From positions 333,604,421 through 333,668,420 of the forward strand of contig NC_085138.1 in the NCBI RefSeq assembly GCF_035046485.1: 64,000 nt of DNA, in the 5' to 3' direction. Numbering within the stretch: position 1 is the first letter of the stretch; every line of letters begins with the position of its first letter. Shown here in pieces: positions 55,190 through 64,000 of this stretch. The notes under the pieces are model-generated. The model saw nothing but the letters and a program-made list of their open reading frames with translations, searched no databases and had not been told where the DNA came from. The position numbers and the translations under genes were made by a program. Source of the DNA: Aedes albopictus (Eukaryota > Arthropoda > Insecta > Diptera > Culicidae).

Positions 55190-57620
55190 CAACTAGGAGG
55201 AAGTGGTAGTGGCGAGACTAACCCTTCCGCAAGAAGTGGGTCGACGAGGTCTCCGTTGAGGAGAAGCGAGGAGGTAAGAGCGGGAAGCTGCGCACGCAAC
55301 TTCAGCGTGGGATCTCCGATCCATTTCCCGGCTAGCCTGCCAGTGCCAGTGGAGGTATTGGATGGAGCGTGGTTGATGAGGGTCATCAACCAAAAAAGAG
55401 AAGGACTACCTGCGATCGAGGTGGCTAAGCCAGCAGCTTGGCAAGATCATCAACTTTGAGTTCACGAAGTTTATCATAAGTAAGGACCTGAAAACGGGCC
55501 TGTTGTGAGTCGATGGACGATGCCAAGCAGAATCACGTGAAACTCTTGAAGACTGCAGCAGCGGCGGAACCTGTGAATGTAAAGGTTACGGACTGTATCG
55601 GAAATTAACTATAAACGTTCACAATTGCCTGAAAAATAATCTGTTCGAAATAAGCATAACTTTATTTTTGGAGATACTATATAAATCTCTTAAATAAAGA
55701 ATGGCAGTTCTGATTTTCAAAAAATAATCATTTAACTTGGACTTCTATCTCAAAGATTGCGCAAATGTTTTTAAAATTTTGGACACCTCCTAAAAATTTA
55801 AAATTGCCAAAACTGTGGGAAAATATTCTTTTTTTTTCTCTTATTTTTGGGCAAATATATTCTTTTCCAGAATGCTCATGATATAGGAAAATTATTTTTA
55901 TCAAGAAAAATTCCCTCCGCAGTTTAGGGCAATTCTTAAAAATGAAAAAAAGGCCATTTTTCGAGGAACACTTTTTTATGCGTCTTCAAAGAACGATTAC
56001 GCAAATAAAAAAAAAATTAGGTTGAAAATTTGTATTTTTTTTCGATTGGGTATGTATTTAAATCTATTGAAGAGGTAGTTCTACCAGAGAACGGAATTTT
56101 ATAACCTCTAAAGATATTTAAAACAGAGCGTCAAAGTTCGACCAAAAAGTAGGTGTTCCTTTGGGATAGACCATATTCTTAATGTTGGAGGTTTTTCTAT
56201 CCAAAATAAGAATTTTAAAAGTCGGTTTTGAGTGATATATTATGTGTACATAACTGCTAGTAATAATCATTATTTTCCAGATTTTTCCCCGTACAAATTT
56301 TTTTCGCTACAAATGTTTGAAACTTTGAAAAAAATTAAAATAAAAACTGTTTGTACAGATTGTTATTTTGTGTGGTATACTCATAGACCCATATTTTCAA
56401 TAATACTAAACATTTTCCAAATTTCTTCAAGCTATTCTAAACTTAACTATATTGTGAAGATTTCATAGAAGAACCGGAATGAAAAGACCAACCGTGCGTC
56501 GAGATAGAGCATTTTGAATGTTTATAGTTAATTTCCGATACAGTCCTTACGAAGTCTACCCCGACGGAGGCCTTCGCTTTCGCAGGAAGTCCAAAAGGTG
56601 TGACGGAAGCGACAACTCGTGATAAGCACTCGCAGAACCGGGTGAAGCAACCGTCAGATGAGGAGCTGTCTGGTGGTGCCCGCAAGGCTAGGAAGTTACA
56701 AGTCCCGAAGGTCGGCAGTAATGCCGGCAAGTCGGACCCCAGCCAGGCGTCCCGGAAAGCTGGGAAGTGTGGGCCTGAAGTGGCGCGCCCTTCCCGGGAG
56801 GAAGGGAACAGGGGGTTGCAAGCGTTGTTAGGCCCTCAGCAACCACAGAGTAGGGTGAACGAAGGGAAGGACCCCCTTGAACGAAAGTCGAGCGGAAGAG
56901 GAAGAAGATAAAGTCACAGGTCGAGGAGAACAGGGAAGCCAAACCAAGATGGCGTAAAAGAGTAGGTGTCAAGCTCGAGAAAGGCGACGCGCTCGTCATG
57001 AAGACCGAATAGTTTAAGTACTTGGACGTCTTGAAGGCGATGCGGGGCGACGCCAAGCTCGTGAATATGGGAGCCAACGTGCGCAGTATCAAACGTACTC
57101 GTACGGATGAGGTGATCCTGGAGCTGAAGCATGGAGCGCAAGGGTGCCGCCTACAAAAGTTTGGCGGAAGAGGTCCTTGGCGAAGGGGTAGAGGTGAGGG
57201 CTTTTACTCAAGAGGCAAATCTGAAGGTGAAAAGCTTAGACGATGTCATCGAAGTGGAAGAGCTCGTCGCAGCACTGCGGCAACAGTGAGACGTGCAGGT
57301 GGCCACCGCAGTCGTTAGGCTACGGAAGAGGATGGCAGGGACACATGTAGTCTTGGTTCAACTACCTGTGACGGACGTAAAAAAGTCCGTTAAAGTAGGG
57401 AGGATCAAGGTAGACTAGTGCATATGTCATCTGTTATTCCACGAGCCACCGGAGGTTTATTTGAGGTGTCTGGAACCTGACAAGAGCAAGTTGTATGAGA
57501 GATGCACCGAAGGCCAAGAAGGCCAGTAAGAACTCTGAATAAGCTCGCTGGACGTGTTAGGCTCCTGGGTGAACTGTAGAATGTCGGCGTGAATTGGGCA
57601 CGTGAGTTGTGAACTGTCAA
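55190..57620 (+). pseudogene. R1 ORF1 (gag-like), split and frameshifted
   Basis: Before the insertion the frame reads NPSARSGSTRSPLRRSEE and later LGKIINFEFTKFIISKDLKT with stops. After it come STPTEAFAF, EELSGGARKARKLQVPK, KRVGVKLEKGDALVMKTE, FKYLDVLKAMRGDAKL, NVRSIKRTRTDEVILELKHG and a degenerate Cys-knuckle region CLEPDKSKLYERC near 57470-57510. This is the expected order of an R1 ORF1 (a nucleic-acid-binding gag). Several stops and frame changes. Confidence 0.78.
55590..56546. mobile_element. Inverted-repeat element in R1 ORF1 (957 bp, TTAC duplication)
   Basis: Ends GGACTGTATCGGAAATTAAC and its exact inverse, with the inverted repeat continuing through tataaac to about 30 bases. TTAC is at 55586-55589 and again at 56547-56550. 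Removing the element and one TTAC restores R1 VKVTKSTPTE. The interior is AT-rich and without a transposase. A 4-bp TTAC duplication does not fit the common families. Confidence 0.85.
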
Positions 57621-57719
57621 TATCAGACAATGGCTAAATGTAAAACCGCTGTGATGATAACATTTGCATTCAGCCTATATGTATCATTATCATTAAGGCA
57701 CAAAGCTGCACGAGCCCAT

Positions 57720-58905
57720 CCATTTGTCTGATCTGTACCGGGAGATCCGTGAACAACAGGTACCCAACGGGTATTCCAAAATGCCCGGTCTTCAAGAAAG
57801 CCGCAGTGAACAAATCACAGTGCAGGTAACGCAGTTGAATCTGAATCACTGTGACGCAACTCAGCAACTGCTTTGCGAGGCGGTTTCTGAGTGGGGGACG
57901 GATATGGCCATCATAGCATAGCCATACCGAGTATCCGGCGGCAACAGCAATTGGGTCGCGGATGGGTCCAGGAAAATGGCTGCGAAATGGGCGACAGGTT
58001 AATACTCCGTCCAGGAGTTATTTTATACCACCTATGAGGGCTTCGTGGTCGCCAAAGTAAACAAGGTTTTCTTCTGTAGCTGTTATGCGCCTGGTTGCCG
58101 ATCGAGCAGTTCACGCTGATGCTGGACTGTTTGGTGGTAACAGCAGGGGACTTTAATGCCCGGGCCGTGAAATGGGGAAACCGTTTCACGAACTAGCGGG
58201 TCAGATCCTGCTAGAGACACTGGCCATACTGGACGTCGACCTGATTAATGTCGGTACCAAGAGTACCTTTAAGCGGAACGGTGCGGTGTCGATTATTGAC
58301 CTTACTTTTTGTAGTCCTGGCCTTACAAGTAGTTCGAACTGCAGAGTAGACGATAGGTAAATTCACAGCGATCACCTGGCGGCTCGCTACAGTATCGACC
58401 ACAACAACAGCAGGTAACGGGTAGAGGAAGAGACGGCTAGGCCAAGGCCAATCCCTCGCAGGTTGAAGACATCACACTTCAACGAAGGGTATCTGGGGAG
58501 GCGCTTCGCCGTGAGCGAAACCTACCTGATTTAGACGGCGACGGGCTGGTAGCGGTGCTCTCGCGTGCGTGCGTTGCGACCTTGCCTAAGCGGGTCCACC
58601 CTAGAAATGGGAGGCCATCGGCTTACAGGTGAACTCAAGGGATTGCGCACCTGCGCCGCGCCTGCCTACGGGCTAGACGGCAGATGCAGTGAGCACGATC
58701 TGAAGAAGAGCGAATTGAACGCCGCGCTGAAGACCGAGCTAAGGGCAAGCAAAAAGACTTGCTTTGAGGTTCTCGGTCAGAGCTCAAATGCGATGAGGTG
58801 GATCGATGCCTACAGGGTCGTGATGGCCAAAACGAGAGATGTAATGGCTCCTATAGAGCAAACTCTAGAGATGTTGGAAGGGATCAGCGAGGGACTTTTT
58901 TTCAG
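57720..58905 (+). pseudogene. R1 ORF2, endonuclease and linker
   Basis: VTQLNLNHCDATQQLLCEAV opens the APE-type endonuclease. FVVAKVNKVFFCSCYAPG, the catalytic GDFNARAVKWGN (about 58147-58180), a degraded DLTF region, and the linker with RRVHPRNGR-like wording (58590-58625) and EMLEGISEGLF follow. Stops and frame changes occur throughout. RT is absent. Confidence 0.8.
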
Positions 58906-60120
58906 GACAGTCGGGCAAAAATATGATTCCATCCAAAAAAACCTGTTGTTCTATTGTGTTAACTCAAACAACCATTTCAAAAATATCTCATCATGTTGGT
59001 TTCGTCAAAAGTGTACCATTCTACTGGTTCCCAGCACTGTTTATGCAAGCCGACAGGGTACATCCGTGTGAACTGTGATTTATTCTTGTTGCTTGCTGTA
59101 TTTCACTTAAAATTCGTCACCCAAACGAGTACACCCCCATGGCTGGCCGTGTTTTAAAACAGCAAACATACATATCTTAACTAGTTAGGGTAAATGCTTC
59201 GGTTTCGAGATTCATCTGTATTTCCCAAAACCACGACTTCTCGTTAATACTTTTTATTGTTGTGAACAAGGTTGTGAATAAATTTCGTCGAGCTAAAATG
59301 AGCAAGTTTATCTCAATAATTTGGCAATTTTTACTTTGTATCTGCTACAGGTCAACAGAAGGTACATTTCCTCTAAAAGCTACGACATAACCAAACCCAA
59401 TGCACTGTTTGTTCATTGTTGGAGAATCAACTTTCCTCACCCCGCTTCATGCATACTTTGGCCACCTTGCCCAACCCCCCAAACCCCAATTGAAGCAATA
59501 GATTTATGCGCCAGAAAATGTGTGCGAGCATGTTATGTAGGATGTAGTTTTATTGTTGTTGTCGTTACTCACCACCACGCTGGCTGGCTGTTTCCGCTTC
59601 TAGCACGATGATGACTTTCCAACAACATGCCCTTTTCCGAAAACCGCGGCGGGTGGTGCCTACTTCTGTTGGTTTATATTCGGGTTGCATCAAGCAAATG
59701 CAGATTATTTTCGGTGCTTCGTTCCTTTTGTTTATGTCGGCAGTAGTGCGGTAAAATTTCGAATCAGAGCGTGAAGGTTTATGAAATTAAAATATTCTAG
59801 TTTAAAAACTGAATAAAATATGGCACATGCAAATGACAGTTTTGCCCTAACCGGCTTTACCTTAAAAGCAGCAAAAATGTGGAGAAGAAAGTGGTTAGCA
59901 TAAATCAATACAAAATAAACATTTGTCGCTTGACACACAGTGTAAGAAGATATTGTGAACTGAGATATTGTGTACACGAGTATGAGTCGACAACCTCGGA
60001 AGAGCGTCCAAAAAGCTCTGCTTTTCTTAAGTTCCTACCTCATACTTGTCGTCGATGACATTGACCACCTGCTGAAAGTTACATGCTGTTATTACTGTTG
60101 TTCTACTTACGTGAATTTTT
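58906..60120. other. No gene recognised
   Basis: The sequence after the R1 break is AT-rich. 59380-59700 is GC-balanced, non-repetitive and could be host sequence. No domains seen. Confidence 0.3.
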
Positions 60121-60560
60121 TTGAAGAGGTGCCTTCCGAGCTTCTGTTCACCAAGGAGTCATAAACTACGTTTTGCCAAACGTAGCTCCCAGGTTGATGA
60201 TTTTGGTCGAAGTGTACTTGTACACATAAATTCTCGCCTCTTTCCACGAAGGGCACACCAAATTTTGCATTCTTGTCCAAGCCGGGAAACTCAACGGATG
60301 GTTGTTACATGTTGGAAGCTGATTGGTGTCGAGCAGTATGCGTTCTCTGATGGATTCCACGTTAAACTTACCAGTACGACATCTTTTCGCCTCTGGTTCT
60401 CCTTCTTCTGGTCCACTTTCGCTGGTGGTCAATAGTTCCAGTCGATCAGCTACTGGACGGTGATGGGTTATTACGTGGCGCTTGAAGTTTCCGGCGTTGA
60501 AGATGTCTTGGAATGCTGGCACTTCCTTTCGGAATCCGGATCGGCATTGCAGAGGTATTT
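60121..60560 (-). pseudogene. Zinc-finger-like transposon or host-gene remnant
   Basis: The minus strand has an open frame of 118 codons from 60522 (ATG) to 60166. Its start, FQDIFNAGNFKRHVITHHRP, looks like the second half of a C2H2 or BED finger (N-x-K-R-H-x3-H). An acidic stretch (SESGPEEGEPEAKRC) and HPLSFPAWTRMQNL follow. The finger's Cys pair is not visible upstream. The combination suggests a DNA-transposon protein or a derivative, but I cannot name a family. The frame continues for a few codons past the first stop with ordinary-looking sequence. Confidence 0.4.
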
Positions 60561-60589
60561 TTTGGGTTTCCCTGCTGCATCGTTTGTTA

Positions 60590-60680
60590 TCACTACAATA
60601 TTTAAAACTCTATCACTAGCGCGGCACCGCGACACACTTCGATCCTTCTCACTACAATATTTGAAACTCTATCTTTGATG
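60590..60680 (+). repeat. Direct repeat of tcactacaatattt
   Basis: The 24-base phrase beginning tcactacaatattt and ending aaactctatc occurs twice, about 63 bases apart, with one difference. Significance unknown. Confidence 0.5.
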
Positions 60681-60699
60681 AAACCCTTAGTTTTCCGAT

Positions 60700-61898
60700 T
60701 CATGTCGCACAGTTTATTTCACAACATTCGCACTAGTGGTTATGTTTGACTCAGATGTAAACATTTTTGACAGCGATGAACCCTGCGAATGATAAAGGTG
60801 AATGAACAAAGGGAGTCGATGGGATGGAATGAACATCTAACCCCTGTGTAATGTTTTCACTCACTTTCTTGCACCAGTGACATCAACTATGAGTTGTAGC
60901 ACTGGAACCTAAAGAGTTGATGGATTTTGATAGCCGATAAGCAGATATTGAGCGCTCATCACGATAAAGTTTTGCATCCCTGCTATTTAGTATGCGCCGG
61001 GAGCACCATTTGGTCGCACAATCAAGCAATTAACTACGCCGATGGAACGCAACTAGGGTATACATAGTACATATCCATGTTGCCCTTTACAGACATGTAA
61101 CGGACTGTCAGATTACATTACGGCTTACTACAGAAATGTTTAGCATTAGCATTAAGCAAGTCGCACAAATTCGTAGGTGGTACAGTCCTAGACCGCTGTT
61201 TTGAGTTGCCTTCTTCCCGTCCGAACCAAAGCATAAAGATGGCATGGCAAATTTTAGACACCTGCTTCGTCGTCACTCGCCCAGGAATGTCGAAGTGTGA
61301 AGTTAGAGTGTATCCTGGTAGCTTTCGCTTGCTCGCAATAAATCCAAAGCACACGGAATACACTATCAGGATAAATGCCCAGAGAAATACCGGAAGGAGT
61401 CCTAGCAGGAATGTCGAGGTTATTTTCAGAAGAAAGTCCCAGAGAAATCCCACAAAGGATCCAGAGGAAACCTCGGGAACAGACCCTGAAAGAGTCTCAA
61501 GAGGAGTCTCTTAGGTAGTCCTGAAGGGATTTCTTAAACAATCCCAAAGGAATCCCTAGAGAAACCTAGGAGGGAATTGCTAGAGGGCTACATAAAGAAA
61601 CGGAAGGATTGCTTAACGACTGGATATTGTAGCTAGAGAAACGTTATGTTTTCCGGCCTTGGCAGTCTTTCAGAGCAGCAAGAACAATATTGCTTCAATT
61701 TCCGACGGTTTCGGTAATGTATTTTACCATTTTCAAGGAATCTATAAGAATGATCGAATAATTTCTCGTTACCTTTTTTTTCAGCCCACCCTGTTACTTA
61801 CAGAAGTTTTATTCTCTTGTACGGAACGGTAGTGCTCTACATTGGGTTGTCCATTCAATTTGAAATGGCGCTCGCTTCGGCTATGGATATAGTGTGAT
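60700..61898. other. No gene; short degenerate repeat near 61370-61570
   Basis: Between 61370 and 61570 agagaaatcc, ggagtcc and cctcggg-like words recur loosely. The rest shows nothing I can support. Confidence 0.3.
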
Positions 61899-62321
61899 AT
61901 TTTTTTTTTTTTTTTACTTATTCGTTTATTTGGAAGGCTCGGGCGCCACTTGGGCATAACAGAGCCGAAATCATCTTTACATTTTTTTTATGTTGATTTT
62001 ACATGTTGTTTTTTAAATTTATACTGACTTAATACTAGGTTAGTTTTGGGAGCCGAAGTACTCGCGGCTGTTTCGAGGTTAGGGATAACAAATATATAAA
62101 GTTGGAAAGGAGGGAATTAAGGGACTTATACTAAATTACTTGCTATCTTATACTAAAAACCTTGATGGGACCGACTGTCCTAATCTGTAACGGGACTAAA
62201 CAGAAAGGGCTTTATCGGAAGACAACGACAAGAAGAGGACAAACGGAAAGGGGGGCAACGAAAGACAGGGAGCGAACAACAAAACCAAATTTCGGGCAAC
62301 GAAAACAAGGAACGTACGAGA

Positions 62322-63993
62322 TCAAATTCTGACATCAACACGTTTCAAAAACTGGTAAATAAGATCCATGTACTCCAAATCAAGGCCTGCCAACACTTCT
62401 CTAACGGGTTTCTGTTGTTTTCCTCGGACCCGGAGAGTTTCATACAGCTCAGATCTGACTTCACGATGCTCATCGCATCCCCACACGACATGTTCGATAT
62501 CCTGGTAAGCCACGCCGCAGACACAGAGATTGCTTTCCGAGAGCCCAATACGGAAGGTATGTGCGTTTAACCAAGCCCGTGCACAAGGGGGTGGTTTTGG
62601 GGGTTAAACCCCCTCCATTACCGACGCTTCATACACTAGGCGCCCCTCCGCCTTTTGCCGAAATTGGGAAAAACCCCTCCCTTGGCGCCACTTCTGTGCA
62701 CGGGCCTGCGTTTAACAAATAGTGGTTGGACATCAGCCGACACATTACACGAATGAAATCGCGGCCTAAATCCAACCCTTTGAACCATGGCTTCTTCGAT
62801 ACCTGCGGAATGATGGAGTGCAACCATCTACCCATCTCTCCATCTCTCCATTTGTGTTGCCAGCTGATCAAGGTCTCCTGACGGGCTAATGCAAAAAATT
62901 CGTCGAAGGCAATTTGACGCTCGTAAATATCGCCTTCGCTAGCGCCTACCTTAGCCAGAGAGTCCGCTTTCTCATTACCCGGAATTGATCAATGTGAAGG
63001 GACCCAAGCTATGGTGATGGTGTATGAGCGTTTGGACAAAGCACTCAAGACTTGGCGAATTCCATTCAGGAAGTACGCTGAGTGCTTCATCAGTTTCATT
63101 GACCGAACAGCCTCCAGAGAACTTAGACTGTCGGTAAAAATGAAGTAGTGCTCAGGTGGGAGAGTGCGAATGTACTCTAAGGTGTAGTATATAGCCGCTA
63201 GCTCAGCAATGTATACCGAGCATGGCTTTTGAAGCATGAAGGTGGCGCTATGAAATTCGTTGTAGACACCGAAACCAGTCGAATCATCGGTTTTCGAACC
63301 ATCTGTGAAGAACTGTCTGTCCCCGCTAACATGCCCGAACTTACTTGCAAAAATTTGTGGAATACACACGGAACGAAAAGATTCTGGTATTCCGGTGATC
63401 TCATCCTTCATGGACAGATCAAAATCCACAGAGGAACTGTCGAAGTCTGAGAAGTTATCACGATTGGTGTTAACCGGAGATGGGCTTACCTCCAACGTCA
63501 TGTACCAGTAGTACACACTCATAAAACGAGTTTGAGGGTTCTGTGCAAGCAGCTTTTCGAAGTTTTCAATGACCAATGGATTCACAACCTCGCATCGGAT
63601 GAGGAACCGGAACGATAACTCCGCAAAGCGGTCTGTCAGAGGCTGTACACCAGCGAGTACCTCTAAACTCATAGTGTGAGTTGAGTTCATGCAACCTAAC
63701 GCGATCCGAAGACAACGGTACTGAACCCGTTGAAGCTTCAGCAAGTGTGTTTTCGCCGCGGATTGAAAACAGAAGCTACCGTATTCTAAAACCGACAGAA
63801 TGGTTGTTTGGTACAGCCTGATCAGATCTTCCGGGTGTGCTCCCCACCATGTTCCGGTAATAGTTCGCATAAAATTGATTCGCTTTTGGCATTTTTGTAT
63901 CAGATACACAATGTGCTTCCCCCAGGTGCATTTAGAGTCGAACCAGAGACCAAGATATTGAGAAGACATGCTATGAGTGATTGTCTTACCCAT
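62322..63993 (-). pseudogene. ORF2 C-terminal part with RNase H, one stop and one insertion
   Basis: From 63993 the frame is open for 334 codons. SQYLGLWFDSKCTWGKHI starts the post-RT region. The RNase H motifs are FFTDGSK (residues 228-234), AELAAIYYTLE (263-273) and FTDSLSS (286-292). WVPSH is followed by TGA at 62989-62991, where the family usually has Cys. The same frame then continues as SIPGNEKADSLAKVG, which carries the last catalytic Asp. SNHYLLNA is interrupted by the 137-bp MITE, and AHTFRIGL and the finger VCGVAYQDIEHVVWGC follow, ending VDVRI. The first ATG is not a real start, since upstream RT is cut by the window. Confidence 0.85.
62572..62708. mobile_element. hAT MITE (137 bp) inside the retrotransposon
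   Basis: Ends CAAGCCCGTGCACAAG and complement CAGGCCCGTGCACAGAAG. The 8-bp target CGTTTAAC is duplicated exactly (62564-62571 and 62709-62716). Excising it restores HYLLNAHTFRIGL in frame. No coding sequence. Confidence 0.92.
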
Positions 63994-64000
63994 CAGAACG

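Larger units (their letters stand above)
54843..58905 (+). mobile_element. R1-clade retrotransposon, 5' leader to mid ORF2
   Basis: A GC-rich leader (54843-55190, with tgggcaccccccacag and tctcttttcccgtgctactc) precedes ORF1 (55190-57620) and ORF2 (57720-58905). The copy stops after EMLEGISEGLF with unrelated sequence beyond, so RT and 3' end are missing. It lies opposite in orientation to the R1 copy at 46.9-49.9 kb. A 957-bp element interrupts ORF1. Confidence 0.82.
61899..64000 (-). mobile_element. I/LOA-type non-LTR retrotransposon, 3' part (runs off the window)
   Basis: The 3' end is a run of about 16 A on the minus strand (T run at 61899-61915). Upstream are a roughly 400-base 3' untranslated part, the end of ORF2 (stop at 62322-62324), the RNase H domain and the post-RT region. 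The 5' part lies beyond 64000. Presence of an RNase H domain after the RT places it among the I/LOA-like clades; which one is not decided. Confidence 0.82.

Overview
The window looks like repeat-dense, gene-poor nuclear DNA of a culicine mosquito, most likely Aedes. The evidence is the mix of Feilai-type tRNA-derived SINEs, RTE, R1, Jockey-type and RNase H-bearing non-LTR retrotransposons, Pao/BEL LTR elements, and many short inverted-repeat elements (MITEs) with clear target-site duplications (TSDs). I recognised no intact host gene, rRNA, functional tRNA or CRISPR array. Nearly all recognisable coding sequence is broken transposon sequence. Species assignment is inference.

Layout. 1-5.4 kb: two copies of an RTE fragment, a Jockey-type fragment split by a Feilai SINE, further SINE pieces and degenerate repeats. 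6.67-7.60 kb: a TA-flanked palindromic element. 7.6-14.7 kb: a giant foldback whose arms carry 152-bp tandem units, with other elements nested in the arms and loop. 14.75-22.4 kb: MITEs, a candidate LTR and an 0.8-kb near-perfect hairpin. 24.08-27.04 kb: a complete-ended, gag-only Pao/BEL element with two 557-bp LTRs and a CTCTC TSD. 28-33.4 kb: PIF-like and TA-flanked MITEs and arrays of a GGCCGAAT word. 33.6-36.1 kb: a Pao/BEL integrase remnant containing a hairpin element, followed by a hAT element with a perfect 8-bp TSD. 38-44.5 kb: arrays of a 24-bp degenerate repeat, a TTAA-flanked MITE and an RTE copy with a 14-bp TSD.

46.9-58.9 kb: R1-clade copies in both orientations, heavily invaded. 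One holds a MITE inside a MITE. One is split by a 4.1-kb hAT-like element. One has a 957-bp insertion in ORF1. 60.1-60.6 kb: a zinc-finger-like remnant. 61.9-64.0 kb: the 3' end of an I/LOA-type retrotransposon with an RNase H domain, containing a 137-bp hAT MITE and running off the window.

Between these lie islands of non-repetitive sequence (about 3.8-4.6, 5.6-6.6, 22.4-23.3, 27.2-28.0, 36.1-37.9, 39.8-40.6, 44.5-46.2 and 59-61.8 kb). These could be intronic or intergenic host sequence, and one has a TATA-box candidate promoter. The most informative content is the nesting order, since many junctions show both the TSD and the interrupted reading frame or repeat unit.
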